This document shows positions 25,693-35,082 of a DNA stretch of 64,000 nucleotides, in pieces. Under the pieces are notes generated by a model. It searched no databases. It had not been told where the DNA came from and saw only the letters and a list, made by a program, of their open reading frames with translations. A program made the position numbers and the translations under genes. Source of the DNA: Paenibacillus oceani (lineage in GTDB: Bacteria; Bacillota; Bacilli; Paenibacillales; NBRC-103111); the NCBI RefSeq assembly GCF_014705615.1, contig NZ_JACXJA010000005.1:62001-126000 (forward strand), in the 5' to 3' direction. Position 1 is the first letter of the stretch; each line of letters begins with the position of its first letter.

Positions 25693-26376
25693 TTACTCGT
25701 TCGGCTTTTCATTCTCCTTGATGACAGCCCGTTCCTCTGCCGCCTTCGTGCCTGCGCTCGTCTGTTTCTCGAACTCGGCGAATAATTCGTCGATATCTTC
25801 CTTCTGTTCTCCCCGGAGCTCGGCTACAGCCATAGCTTCATAGTAGGCGCTGTTGACCTGATATTCCAGCTTATCGAACGCCGACCCGTCGCGGCCTCCG
25901 ACCGGCGAGCCCGCTTCGTTGATTCGCTGCTGCGCTTTGGCCGCCGCCATTCGCGTCTTCAACTGAAGACGGCGCTGTTCCAGCCCGCTAATGTCGGATT
26001 CGAGTTTGTCCTTCATCTGCTTCATGCTTGCCGCGTTCGCAGCCGCCAAGTCGTATGAAACTTGCAGCCGGGCCGATTTCTCGATGAGCGGCGCTTTTTT
26101 CTCCAAAAACTTTCTGGCGTCGGCATCGCTGCCGGCCTCCACGGCCTTCTCGGCATAACGTTGCAGCTTGGCGATTTCCTCCGTACATTCATCGAGCGCC
26201 CGCTTCGCTCTTCGCTCGTCGGCCAGAACCGAGGCCGCCTCCGCCTTGACTTGACCCAGGTCGACGTGCGCTTGACGCATGAACGCATCGACCGCTTGTT
26301 CCGGATCTTCGGACTTCTCCAATAAGGCCTGAATATTGCTTGCCATAATATCTTTAAATCGCGACAATATCCCCAT
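25693..26376 (-). CDS. pspA: Phage-shock protein A homologue (PspA/IM30)
   Basis: PspA/IM30 proteins belong to the ESCRT-III superfamily and coat damaged membrane. From the ATG at 26376 (MGILSRFKDIM; AGGAGG 6 bases upstream) the protein has 227 residues, almost all long amphipathic coiled-coil helices, with the typical N-terminal ILSRFKDIMASNIQALLEK. It heads the pspA-ydjG-ydjH-ydjI set. A perfect 19-base palindrome lies about 27 bases upstream of the start, overlapping -10-like TATAAT sequences. Confidence 0.93.
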   Translation of the reverse strand: MGILSRFKDIMASNIQALLEKSEDPEQAVDAFMRQAHVDLGQVKAEAASVLADERRAKRALDECTEEIAKLQRYAEKAVEAGSDADARKFLEKKAPLIEKSARLQVSYDLAAANAASMKQMKDKLESDISGLEQRRLQLKTRMAAAKAQQRINEAGSPVGGRDGSAFDKLEYQVNSAYYEAMAVAELRGEQKEDIDELFAEFEKQTSAGTKAAEERAVIKENEKPNE

Positions 26377-26402
26377 ACGAACCTCCTGCGATTTCATGTT
26401 TT

Positions 26403-26421
26403 GTATTATAACTTATAATAC
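26403..26421. promoter_or_regulatory. Perfect palindrome in the pspA promoter region
   Basis: GTATTATAA-C-TTATAATAC is a perfect 9-1-9 inverted repeat and contains a TATAAT -10-like element on each strand. I see no SigW (TGAAAC-N16-CGTA) promoter nearby, unlike B. subtilis pspA. It could be an operator or simply a symmetric -10 region. Confidence 0.45.
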
Positions 26422-26484
26422 TTCGATTTGGGCCAAAAGGATTCATTTTTTCGAAAATGCTTTGCTGCAAACGGTCCTAACGGG

Positions 26485-26510
26485 AAAAAACGCCCTTTTC
26501 GGCGCGTTTT
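26485..26510 (-). terminator. Terminator region of the metallophosphoesterase gene
   Basis: AAAACGCGCC and GGGCGTTTTTT on the minus strand form a stem followed by T, about 75 bases after the stop codon. Confidence 0.6.
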
Positions 26511-26583
26511 CTCCGGTCCTGTCCTCTACTTCATCTCCCAATTCCCTTATAAGCGGTTAGCCAGGCATACTTGGAGTCTCCCG

Positions 26584-27882
26584 CTATTGCCGCGGAATAT
26601 CGACAGAGTCCAGCCGTTCTCCCTTCACATCGTAAGCCTGGTAGGACAAAGTATCCCCCTGAATGCGGATGGCGGCGAACATCTGATTGCCGTTCTGAAA
26701 ATGAACCCGGTGATAGAACTGGTCGTCCTTTTTCTTGTTGAATTTGGGACCGGACGTATTGAGGGTCACATAAACGGTGCCTCCGGATTCGACGATCCGC
26801 CCTTCCTGAAGCGGATACGAGCGGGAATACTCGTGATTATGGCCCTGCAGTACAAGATCGACGCCGTACTTGTCAAACACCGGCACCCAATGCTTCAGCA
26901 CGGATTTATCCTGATTTCCGCCGTAAGCCGGACGGTGAATGGACACGATCGTCCACGCTTTATCGCTTGCATTCAAGTCCTTTTCGAGCCACGCCGCCTG
27001 ATCCTTTACCTTCGACTCCGAATTTAGCATAACGAAATGGACCGGACCGTAGTCGAACGAATAACTCGTCCCGGGAATGGAGCTGGGCGAGCCGTTATCC
27101 GGCACCATAAAATGTGAGACAAACGCATCCGCTTTTTTATCCACCTCTTCATGGTTTCCGGTGACAGGCATTAGCGGATAACTCGCTACCCAAGGACGCG
27201 CTTTTCCTAGTAAATGTTTCCAAGCCTCGGGATCTTCCGGATTTTCGGTCAGATCGCCGTTATGTACAACAAACGCCGCATCGGGAAACTGCCCGAACGC
27301 TTTGTCGAGCGTCCGTTTCCATAGTTCAAAGTCACGCTCCGTCACCCCTTGCGAATCGGTGACATTCAGGAAGGTGAACGCTTCGGTTTTCGTCGGTTCC
27401 GTCGTAAAAGCTGCTGGCTCGCTCCAGCCTTCCGTACTCCCGTCTCCGACCCGATACCTGTATCCCGTACCCGGCTCCAGGCCGACCGCTTCCGTTTTGT
27501 GCACGCCTTGGGACGAACCGTCGATCAGCTCGAGGATAGTCGTCGTTCCCTGGAACGTGCGTACCCCGGACCCTTCAAATGAAGCGTTCCCCGTATCCTG
27601 GACTACCTGGAGGACGGAAGCCGCTTCCGTACTTGCCGTATGCCAGGTGAAGGCGCGGCTCGTTTTCGGATCGCCCCTGAACGTTGTTACAAGCGAAAAC
27701 GGCTTTGCCGATTCAGCTCCGGCTCCCTGCTGCGGCTCCCCGGCCTCCTGTCCTAACCGGCTCGGCTGACGTTCCGGCACCCGGCCTTCGTTTTGCTCCG
27801 GGCCAAAGTAAATAAGCAGCGCCGCCGCCACCAGTACGGCCAACAGCGCCCCGAAGATCCAATATCCGTAAACCCGATTCAT
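26584..27882 (-). CDS. Membrane-anchored purple-acid-phosphatase-like metallophosphoesterase
   Basis: From the ATG at 27882 (MNRVYGYW) it is 432 residues; the ATG at 27903 is an alternative and the ribosome site does not decide. An N-terminal transmembrane anchor (IFGALLAVLVAAALLIYF) is followed by a Ser/Pro/Gln linker, a fibronectin-like purple acid phosphatase N-domain (about 60-150; RAFTWHT, TGYRYRVGDGS) and a calcineurin-like catalytic domain. Metal-binding motifs are all present: NVTDSQG, HNGDLTEN, GNHE, IHRP and QGHNHEYSR. It should act outside the membrane on phosphate esters; the substrate is unknown. Confidence 0.88.
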   Translation of the reverse strand: MNRVYGYWIFGALLAVLVAAALLIYFGPEQNEGRVPERQPSRLGQEAGEPQQGAGAESAKPFSLVTTFRGDPKTSRAFTWHTASTEAASVLQVVQDTGNASFEGSGVRTFQGTTTILELIDGSSQGVHKTEAVGLEPGTGYRYRVGDGSTEGWSEPAAFTTEPTKTEAFTFLNVTDSQGVTERDFELWKRTLDKAFGQFPDAAFVVHNGDLTENPEDPEAWKHLLGKARPWVASYPLMPVTGNHEEVDKKADAFVSHFMVPDNGSPSSIPGTSYSFDYGPVHFVMLNSESKVKDQAAWLEKDLNASDKAWTIVSIHRPAYGGNQDKSVLKHWVPVFDKYGVDLVLQGHNHEYSRSYPLQEGRIVESGGTVYVTLNTSGPKFNKKKDDQFYHRVHFQNGNQMFAAIRIQGDTLSYQAYDVKGERLDSVDIPRQ

Positions 27883-28025
27883 AGACTCCCCGTCCTCTCC
27901 CATCCAGTCTGTTCATTGTACCTTACGGGACGCCAGTATTCCATTCATTGGATTACGGGCTGCAAACAACAATGATATAATCGTGAGTAAATAGCAGCAC
28001 AGACCGACGGGGAACAGGAGGAACC

Positions 28026-28709
28026 ATGGATAAAATCGAGTATTTGTCGCAATTTAATTTGCTGCGTTCGCTATCTACGGAAGATCTGACCGAAATGGAC
28101 GAGCTCACTTCCATCACTACGGTTCCAAAACATACTTTTATTCAAACGCCCGAAACGTTTACCGAACGGTTATACTTCGTGAAAAAAGGGAAAGTCCGGT
28201 TGTACCGGCTGAGTCCCGACGGGAAGCAGTTCACGCTAGATCTATTAAGCGAAGGAAATGTATTTGGCGAAATGAAGGGCATCTCGCTGGGAACTCGCGG
28301 GTTGTTCATTGAAACGGTCGAGGAAAGCGATATTTGTATGATGGATACGGAGCGTTTCGAGAGCTATTTGTTGCAGCGGCCGCGCTTTATGATGAACATG
28401 ATCCAAGTGTTGAGCGATCGCCTGGCTCATTTGAGCAGCCTCGCTTTCAATCTGGCTCTCGGCAATCTGCACCAGAAAATTTTGCATACGGTCGTAATGC
28501 TGTCCGAGCAGTTCGGTTATCAAAATGAAGGAGAGTATTGCAGGATCGATATCCCCTTGTCCCATCAGGACCTTGCGAATAGGGTAGGTGCGAGCCGGGA
28601 AGCGGTGACGGTAGCTTTGCGCGAGCTGTCGGAACAAAAGGTGATCAAGACCGGCTTCAAAACAATCTCCATCCAACGTGAGAAGTTGTTTGCTTTGAAC
28701 AAACATTAG
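28026..28709 (+). CDS. Crp/Fnr family transcriptional regulator
   Basis: The 227-residue protein has a cyclic-nucleotide-binding-like N-terminal barrel (RLYFVKKGKVRLYRLSPDGK, GNVFGEM) and a C-terminal winged helix with HQDLANRVGASREAVTVALREL. No cysteine cluster for an iron-sulfur group is present, and the cAMP-contact Arg-Ser motif of CRP is missing, so the ligand is not evident. GGAGGAACC precedes the ATG. It is divergent from the phosphoesterase gene and followed, after 90 bases, by the AlkC-like gene. Confidence 0.9.
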   Translation: MDKIEYLSQFNLLRSLSTEDLTEMDELTSITTVPKHTFIQTPETFTERLYFVKKGKVRLYRLSPDGKQFTLDLLSEGNVFGEMKGISLGTRGLFIETVEESDICMMDTERFESYLLQRPRFMMNMIQVLSDRLAHLSSLAFNLALGNLHQKILHTVVMLSEQFGYQNEGEYCRIDIPLSHQDLANRVGASREAVTVALRELSEQKVIKTGFKTISIQREKLFALNKH

Positions 28710-28800
28710 GAGTTGTAACCTGCCTTACATCTTTCCTTGCGAAAATGAGTTATCGTAGGTACAGCTCCACGATGAGATAGGGAGAATAAGAAGGTGCCGC

Positions 28801-29694
28801 GTGATCATGAAGAACAGGAGACTGGCCGGTTTGAACAATGCAGATACTAAGCTTGAAGGCGCAACGCTTCTGGAGCGTAAAGGAGCCCGTAAAGCCGGAG
28901 ACATTCCGGAGCAGGTGATCGAGCTGCTGAATCGGGGTCAGCTGGAGACAGTAAACTTGACCGAATGGCTCGCCGTCGATCATACGGCCCTGCTTCAACA
29001 TGTTCTTGCCGAGCTCGGATTAGTGCGCGATCAGGATATGATGAGGGATGGGCTGGAACAAGTCGTGGATAAGAAAATTATGAAGCTTATACCCGCACTT
29101 GCGAAGGAATGGCTTGGTTTGATGGAGCGTCTGCCGGAGGAGGAAGCCGGCCGAATCTTCGGTCTACTGTCTACGCATCGCTCGGACAGTGTACGATGCT
29201 GGGCTGCGTATATGATCGGACTGGATCGGAAGCTTTCGCTCGAACACCAATTGGCCGGTATTCGCCCGTTTGCCGCCGATCATCACTTTGGCGTACGCGA
29301 GATCGCCTGGATGGCCGTCAGGGAGCCGATTACCAGGGATTTATCGCAGGCGCTTCGCCTTTTAAACGATTGGGTGCATGACGAGGATGCCCATATTCGG
29401 CGATTCGCAATCGAAGCGACCCGTCCTCAAGGCGTTTGGGCCAAACATATTGCCGAGTTGAAGGTCAATCCCGGGATCGCGCTGTCGCTGCTGGAAGCGG
29501 TCCAATCGGATCCGGTCAAGTATGTGCAGGATTCCGTAGGCAATTGGCTGAATGACGCCGGTAAATCAAATCCAGATTGGGTCATCCGCATCTGCAGCGA
29601 CTGGCTGGAAGTTTCGGATACAAAAGCAACGAAACGGATCGTGGCTCGGGCGCAAAGAAGTTTTGCGGGCAACCCGAAGAAAAGGTCCGAGTGA
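28801..29694 (+). CDS. HEAT-repeat DNA alkylation repair protein, AlkC/AlkD-like
   Basis: The 297-residue all-helical protein resembles DNA glycosylases of the AlkC/AlkD HEAT-repeat group, which remove N3- and N7-alkylated purines. Recognisable stretches are VREIAWMAVREPI, DEDAHIRRFAIEATRP, VKYVQDSVGNWLNDAGK and TKATKRIVARAQRS, which match the conserved C-terminal repeats. The start may be the GTG at 28801 or the ATG at 28807. Its N-terminal 70 residues are less typical. It follows a Crp/Fnr gene in the same direction and could be under its control. Confidence 0.75.
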   Translation: MIMKNRRLAGLNNADTKLEGATLLERKGARKAGDIPEQVIELLNRGQLETVNLTEWLAVDHTALLQHVLAELGLVRDQDMMRDGLEQVVDKKIMKLIPALAKEWLGLMERLPEEEAGRIFGLLSTHRSDSVRCWAAYMIGLDRKLSLEHQLAGIRPFAADHHFGVREIAWMAVREPITRDLSQALRLLNDWVHDEDAHIRRFAIEATRPQGVWAKHIAELKVNPGIALSLLEAVQSDPVKYVQDSVGNWLNDAGKSNPDWVIRICSDWLEVSDTKATKRIVARAQRSFAGNPKKRSE

Positions 29695-29820
29695 GGATGG
29701 CGATGGCGGTTTCCGATTATTAGAATGCATTGCTGTGACTTCAGCCGGACGAGTAAGCACTTTGTCGAGCTCCCAAGGGCACTAATAGAGTTCTTGCTCG
29801 ATCGCCTTTAGAAGGAAGAA

Positions 29821-29858
29821 AAAAAGCTGGCGACCGTTCCTGTACGGTGTCAGCTTTT
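29821..29858. terminator. Bidirectional terminator
   Basis: AAAAAGCTGGCGACCGT and ACGGTGTCAGCTTTTTTT pair across a 6-base loop; it separates the AlkC-like gene from the LRR remnant on the other strand. Confidence 0.85.
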
Positions 29859-29931
29859 TTTCCTGTAACGTGCGTATTTTTCAAATTATCACCTGCGAGG
29901 ACTCGAAGTCCGGTATATTAACGCGCGTCCC

Positions 29932-30354
29932 CTACTTCACGGCACGATCCACATACTCATACCAGATCTTATTCTCCTCGTCCGTCATATTTCCGCTCAT
30001 CGAGGAGAAATCGATTTTCCGGTCAAAACGGTCCTTCAGCAGCGCAAATTGCTGGAACGAAGCCATAATCTTTTTCAATGAATTCGACCGGGCAACCTCC
30101 TCCAGCTTCCCGACGTCGGGACAGCCGCTCATCTTTAAGGTGTGGAGGCTCTCCAACTCACCCACAGCCGACATATCCCGGACCGCGGCGTTATTCAATA
30201 CGAGCTCCTGCAACTTGCCGCAGCCTCGCACAAATTCCAGATTCGACAGGGTAACTCCATCCTGCTCCAGCTTCCGCAAATGAACAAGCTGCCCGATCGC
30301 AACGGCGAAGTCCGGCTTGATCGAAGAAATGCCCAAATACCTGAGACTCCGCTA
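29932..30354 (-). pseudogene. C-terminal remnant of a leucine-rich-repeat protein
   Basis: The frame encodes about 134-140 residues with leucine-rich repeats (SLRYLGISS, LVHLRKLEQDGVTLSNLEFV, KLQELVLNNAAV, LESLHTLKMSGCPDV) and an acidic/basic end (NKIWYEYVDRAV). It opens abruptly in the middle of a repeat: a TAG stands just upstream at the same phase and no ribosome site precedes the TTG at 30336. This suggests that the N-terminal part of a longer LRR protein has been lost. Expression is doubtful. Confidence 0.55.
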
Positions 30355-30698
30355 CGAAAACGGATTTCACCTGTAACTTTTATTATAAGTTCTGCAATGC
30401 GGACGGGCAGCGGTCTTTGTACCCATTTCATCCGTTCGTCCAGATGGGCGATACTCCCCTTCATTTATATGTCGTATACACGGCTATTTGTATGGAAAGG
30501 ATTGATCCTTACAGTCGCATTAGGCTATGATGGTGGAAACCATTCGTTTCGAAGCGTCCCCGATACGCCTCATCCGCAGATGCCGGCATTCCGATTTCTG
30601 AGTCGGTACCGTGAATGCTGTTTCCCTGATGATACGGGACAGCCGGGTAAAGAACGATGAAACAAAGCTTGTCATATGAATCTGCATAGGGGGAACTG
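30355..30698. other. Intergenic stretch, no gene recognised
   Basis: Sequence between the LRR remnant and the antiporter. No frame shows conserved residues; it probably contains the antiporter promoter and decayed LRR-gene DNA. Confidence 0.5.
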
Positions 30699-32525
30699 TT
30701 GTTGGAAGGACATACGTCGCTTGGATCTTTAACGCTCGTTGTCGCAATCGCTTTTTTCATCCCGATCATTTTGCACAAACTCCGGCTTAAAACGTTTCCG
30801 GTCGTAGTCGCCGAAATACTGGCCGGGTTGCTCATCGGTAAAAGCGGTCTCAACCTGATCGCCGACGATCCGTGGCTGGAGCTCTTATCGATGTTCGGAC
30901 TGATTTATTTAATGTTTCTGAGCGGTTTGGAAATTGATTTCAGCCAGCTTGGTCGCAACAAAAAAACGAAGGGCGGCCCCCGCCCGCTTGCCGCCTCCCT
31001 GATCGTTTTTTGCGGTATTATGGCCGTTTCATACGGCCTCGGCTTCGGACTGATGAGCATCGGCTTCGTGTCTGAGCCTTACTTGATGATGATCATTATC
31101 GCAACGATTTCGCTCGGTGTCGTAGTTCCCGTTCTCAAAGAGCAAAAGCTGATCGACGCGCCTTTTGGCCAAACGCTGCTGCTTGTCACCGTCATCGCCG
31201 ATTTCGTCACGATGATTATGCTCGCGGTATACATCAGCATGCTTAGCGAGTCTGTCGGAAGAATGGCGCTTCTGCTTGTATTTTTCGCTCTCGTCGTGAT
31301 CGTGTATTTCCTGCTCAGGCGGTTCATGAAAGGGAAGCTTGCGGATGCGCTGCTGCGGGGAACGTCCCAACTCGGAACGCGCGGCGTCTTTGCATTAATT
31401 CTGATCTTTGTCGTGTTATCGGAAAATATGGGGGTAGAAAATATTTTGGGCGCCTTTTTGGCAGGCGTCGTCATCTCCCTGCTGCTGCCGGATAAATCGT
31501 TCGTTCATCAGCTCGAGTCGTTCGGCTACGGATTTTTGATCCCGATCTTTTTCGTGATGGTCGGTGTTAAGCTGGACCTGTGGGAGTTGCTGCAGAACTG
31601 GAAAATACTGCTGTTTATTCCGGTTCTGCTAATCGCCATCTACCTTTCCAAGATCGTCCCCGCTCTCGTACTGCGGTACTGGTTCAGCTGGAAGGAATCG
31701 CTGGCGTCCGGAATTTTGCTGTCGTCGACTCTCAGTCTCGTAATCGCGGCGGCTACGGTAGCGCTCGAAATCGGCATCATCGACGATTCGATCCATGGGG
31801 CGCTTATCCTGGTAGCGATCTTGACCTGCTTCATCTCGCCGATCCTGTTTAATCGCCTCGTTCCAAAGCGGGAGAAGAGCAAGCCGAAAATCTCCATCAT
31901 CGGGGCGAATCATGTCACGCTGCCGGTATCGCAAGATTTGATGAACGAAGGGTACACGGTCGAGCTGTTCAGCGCGCATCCGTCCGGTCTGGAATCCAAG
32001 GAAGAGCAGTACAGCCGGTTCCCATTGACCGAAGTACAGATGTTGGATGTAGCGTCTCTGGACCGGAAAGGCGCTTTCGCTGCGGACATTATCGTGTGCG
32101 GTTCCATGGACGAGGTATTGAATATGCTCTTTGCACGCCATGCCCGAAAACTAGGGGTCGGACGTATCATCGTGCGCATGGAAGATCCCGAAACGATGGA
32201 GCAGGCGCAGGAGGAAGGGTTCACCGTTTTCTCCACCCTATACTCCACGCGTTTATTACTGAAAGGATTGATCGACTCGCCGAGCGCTGTGCGATTGATC
32301 ACCCAGCATGACGATTCCATTCAGGAAGCGGTCGTACAAAATCCGGCCTATCATAACACCCTTCTGCGGGACATGCCGTTTCTCGGCAACACGCTGGTTC
32401 TCCGGATTTACCGCGGACAGTCGTTTATTATCCCGCACGGCTCGACCGAAATTCATGTGGGGGACCGCCTGCTTGTGAGCGGCGCAAGCGAGCATATTAC
32501 CGAGATGAAGCGGGAGCTGGAGTAA
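30699..32525 (+). CDS. CPA2-family monovalent cation:proton antiporter with RCK domain
   Basis: The 608-residue protein has 11-13 transmembrane helices of the KefB/GerN type in residues 1-390 (VVAEILAGLLIGKSGLNLI, MFLSGLEIDF, NILGAFLAGVVISLLL). A cytosolic TrkA-N/RCK nucleotide-binding domain (about 400-520, IIGANHVTLPVSQ) and a TrkA-C domain (525-608, HVGDRLLVSG) follow. It should exchange Na+ or K+ for H+ and be gated by nucleotides. The start is TTG at 30699 or the next TTG at 30702, after AGGGGGAA. Confidence 0.92.
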   Translation: MLEGHTSLGSLTLVVAIAFFIPIILHKLRLKTFPVVVAEILAGLLIGKSGLNLIADDPWLELLSMFGLIYLMFLSGLEIDFSQLGRNKKTKGGPRPLAASLIVFCGIMAVSYGLGFGLMSIGFVSEPYLMMIIIATISLGVVVPVLKEQKLIDAPFGQTLLLVTVIADFVTMIMLAVYISMLSESVGRMALLLVFFALVVIVYFLLRRFMKGKLADALLRGTSQLGTRGVFALILIFVVLSENMGVENILGAFLAGVVISLLLPDKSFVHQLESFGYGFLIPIFFVMVGVKLDLWELLQNWKILLFIPVLLIAIYLSKIVPALVLRYWFSWKESLASGILLSSTLSLVIAAATVALEIGIIDDSIHGALILVAILTCFISPILFNRLVPKREKSKPKISIIGANHVTLPVSQDLMNEGYTVELFSAHPSGLESKEEQYSRFPLTEVQMLDVASLDRKGAFAADIIVCGSMDEVLNMLFARHARKLGVGRIIVRMEDPETMEQAQEEGFTVFSTLYSTRLLLKGLIDSPSAVRLITQHDDSIQEAVVQNPAYHNTLLRDMPFLGNTLVLRIYRGQSFIIPHGSTEIHVGDRLLVSGASEHITEMKRELE

Positions 32526-32742
32526 GTCGTGTGAAACGCTTCGGCCAATGATAACCGGTTCTCGATTTCCAATCCTGCCACGATGTGTTAATGCTTGATG
32601 TCGGTTGCATCAGGAGATGCAAGATGATTGCAACTGCGTCGTGCAGCGGAGCGAACCGCTCAATCGCTTCCGCCGATGCTCCGAAATAAGGGAACTTTGT
32701 TGTGAGACGAAGCGCTCATTGTCCTGAATGAGTTCGCAAAAG

Positions 32743-32771
32743 AGACACGGCCATATCGCCGTGTCTTTTTT
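32743..32771. terminator. Bidirectional terminator between antiporter and fucosidase
   Basis: GACACGGC-CATATC-GCCGTGTC with a T-run on the plus strand and an A-rich other side (T-run on the minus strand). Confidence 0.88.
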
Positions 32772-32794
32772 GCACGTTCTATGAAACTCGACGT

Positions 32795-34069
32795 TTATTT
32801 CAAATGAAGCTCGATTACCGTATCCCGCTCATCCGGCAGCTTGGCTCCCGCCAGCGTGATGAAAGCGCCGCTGTCGATGTCCGAATACTCCTCGGCCATC
32901 CAAGGCGTCTCCACTTTCAGCTCGGTACCGTCACGAAGCAGTCTCGCTTTCGCGATTTTGCCTTTTAAGCCTTCGAAATAAATCGGCCCGATGCCGCGAT
33001 CATGAACGTGAGCGTACAGCTTGTTGCCGTTTTGGGTATACCGCCCCCACTCCGGCTTCGGCTTGTCGGCCGCGCCGCAGCCGTAGATGCTGTCGCCGTT
33101 CAGATGCAGCCATTCTCCGACTTCGCGTAGCACGTCCAGCGATTCCTTGTTGATTTCGCCTTTGGCGTCCGGTCCGACGTTCAACAGCAGATTGCCGTTT
33201 TTGCTTACACACTCGACCAGCGTGCGGATAACCTGCTGGGCCGACTTGTAGTTTTTGTCCGTAGACACGTATCCCCAATGATCGTTCAGCGTAATGCACG
33301 CTTCCCAAGGAACGGACTTGCCGTTCACGTCGACGATGCCTCCGGGCGGAATGATCTGCTCGGGAGAGAAGAAGTCGCCCGCATATTCCTCCGGCTCCGC
33401 CGCCCGGATATTGCCGCCCAAGCGGTTATCGATAATAATATCCGGCTGGATGGAACGGATCATCCGGACGAGCTCCGTCGCCTTCCATTTCTCGCCGGTC
33501 ATATTGTCGTAGGAGAAATCGAACCACATGATGTCGATCTTGCCGTAGTTCGTCAACAGCTCTTTTACCTGACCGTGCATGTAGGTCAAGTAACGATCGA
33601 AATCGATCGGTTTGTCCTTCGCCGCCTCGTTGTCCCGGTCCGGATGAGCCTTGTCCCCGTAGCCCGGATAATCGTCATGATGCCAGTCGATGATCGAATA
33701 ATACAGCCCGACCGCGATCCCTTCCTCGCGGAAGGCGTCGACAAATTCACGGACAAGATCACGGCCGGCCGGCGTGTTGGTCGCCTTGAAGTCGGTCAGC
33801 TTGCTGTCGAACAGGCAGAAGCCGTCATGATGCTTCGTCGTCAACACCGCGTATTTTTGTCCGGCGGCTTTCGCCGCTTTCGCCCATTCCTTCGGATTAT
33901 AACGCGATGCGTCGAATTCGTCGAAATACGTTTTGTACAACTCGTAGCTCATCCGCTCGTTGCCCTGAATCCATTCCCCTCTGGCGGGAATCGAATACAG
34001 TCCCCAATGGATGAACATGCCGAACCGGTCCTGCAAAAACCAGCGGGTTCTCTGCTCCCTCGTACTCAT
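32795..34069 (-). CDS. GH29 alpha-L-fucosidase, cytosolic
   Basis: The 424-residue enzyme removes alpha-linked fucose. The N-terminus has the GH29 hallmark RFGMFIHWGLYSIPARGEW, then TTKHHDGFCLFDSK, and the nucleophile aspartate lies in IDIMWFDFSYD. No signal peptide is present, so it acts on imported oligosaccharide or glycopeptide. It is the last gene of the long minus-strand series that begins with the ROK repressor at 45.2 kb, and it is closed by a terminator. ACGGAGGA lies upstream of the ATG. Confidence 0.93.
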   Translation of the reverse strand: MSTREQRTRWFLQDRFGMFIHWGLYSIPARGEWIQGNERMSYELYKTYFDEFDASRYNPKEWAKAAKAAGQKYAVLTTKHHDGFCLFDSKLTDFKATNTPAGRDLVREFVDAFREEGIAVGLYYSIIDWHHDDYPGYGDKAHPDRDNEAAKDKPIDFDRYLTYMHGQVKELLTNYGKIDIMWFDFSYDNMTGEKWKATELVRMIRSIQPDIIIDNRLGGNIRAAEPEEYAGDFFSPEQIIPPGGIVDVNGKSVPWEACITLNDHWGYVSTDKNYKSAQQVIRTLVECVSKNGNLLLNVGPDAKGEINKESLDVLREVGEWLHLNGDSIYGCGAADKPKPEWGRYTQNGNKLYAHVHDRGIGPIYFEGLKGKIAKARLLRDGTELKVETPWMAEEYSDIDSGAFITLAGAKLPDERDTVIELHLK

Positions 34070-34104
34070 GCGGCCATCCTCCGTTTCCGTAGTTACCAGT
34101 GCCG

Positions 34105-35064
34105 TTACGCCCGATGAAACAAAGCGGCTGCGCCGATCAGTCCGACATCGTCCCGGAGATCAGCCGGCACAATGTCATAGGTGCCGAGATACGGCTTCAT
34201 AATATGTTTCTCTGTCTGGGCCCGCAGGACCGGAAAAAGCATATCTCCCGCCTTGCTGACGCCGCCCCCGATGACGATCCGGTCGGGATTAAACGTATGC
34301 ACCGCGTTCGCAAGGCCGATCGCCATATACGATACCGCCCGCTCCACCACTTCGGCGGCAACCGGATCGCCCTGCCTGCTCGCCTCGAACACATGCTTGG
34401 CGGACACCGCTTCACCCCGTGCCGCAGCCAGCTCCGCAATCGCAGACGTTCTGCCGCGCATCAGCTCCACCGCCGAATCCCGGATCGCCGTGCCCGATGC
34501 GTACATTTCCCAGCAGCCTTTGTTGCCGCATATGCACTCCGGCCCGTGCGGTTCGATGATATTATGGCCCAGCTCGCCGGCGAAGGAAGTCGTCCCGAGC
34601 AGCAGCTTGCCGTCCAGTACGATTCCCGCTCCGATCCCCGTGCTGAATGTCACGTACACCATGTTCTCGGACTGTTTGCCCGCGCCTCGCACATATTCGC
34701 CCCACGCCGCCGCATTCGCGTCGTTCACGACCTGCACGTCGACGCCGAGCGCTTCGCCCATCCATTTCTTAAGGGGAACGTTTTCCCACTCCGGCAAATT
34801 CGTGCCGTGGAGCACGATCCCTTCCTTGCTGTTCACCGCACCCGGAGAAGCGAGCCCTACACCGGACAACGGGTATCCTTCGGATACGGAACGGATCATA
34901 TCGATCATCCGCTGCACGACTTCCTGCGCCGTACGGGCATTCGCCGTCTCCATTCGCTCGCGGCCCAGAATCTCGCCTTTCGAATCGAACAAAGCGGCGG
35001 CAATTTTCGTACCGCCCAGATCGATCCCGACTACGTATTGTTCATTGGTATGCAAATGATTCAC
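34105..35064 (-). CDS. ROK family sugar kinase (glucokinase-like)
   Basis: The 319-residue protein has the ROK ATPase fold with the phosphate-1 motif GIDLGGTKIAAALFD, the substrate motif FAGELGHNIIEPHG, and the zinc-binding cluster CICGNKGCWE. There is no DNA-binding domain, so it is a kinase (glucose, mannose, N-acetylglucosamine or similar). It starts at a GTG and lies between cutC and the fucosidase gene; phosphorylating a sugar released by that enzyme series would fit. Confidence 0.9.
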   Translation of the reverse strand: MNHLHTNEQYVVGIDLGGTKIAAALFDSKGEILGRERMETANARTAQEVVQRMIDMIRSVSEGYPLSGVGLASPGAVNSKEGIVLHGTNLPEWENVPLKKWMGEALGVDVQVVNDANAAAWGEYVRGAGKQSENMVYVTFSTGIGAGIVLDGKLLLGTTSFAGELGHNIIEPHGPECICGNKGCWEMYASGTAIRDSAVELMRGRTSAIAELAAARGEAVSAKHVFEASRQGDPVAAEVVERAVSYMAIGLANAVHTFNPDRIVIGGGVSKAGDMLFPVLRAQTEKHIMKPYLGTYDIVPADLRDDVGLIGAAALFHRA

Positions 35065-35082
35065 CTTTTTTCAAATCTATGA

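Noticed and set aside
26403-26421. PerR or Fur box upstream of pspA
   Set aside because: The palindrome has arms ATTATAA-C-TTATAAT, the opposite arrangement to the PerR box TTATAAT-N-ATTATAA.
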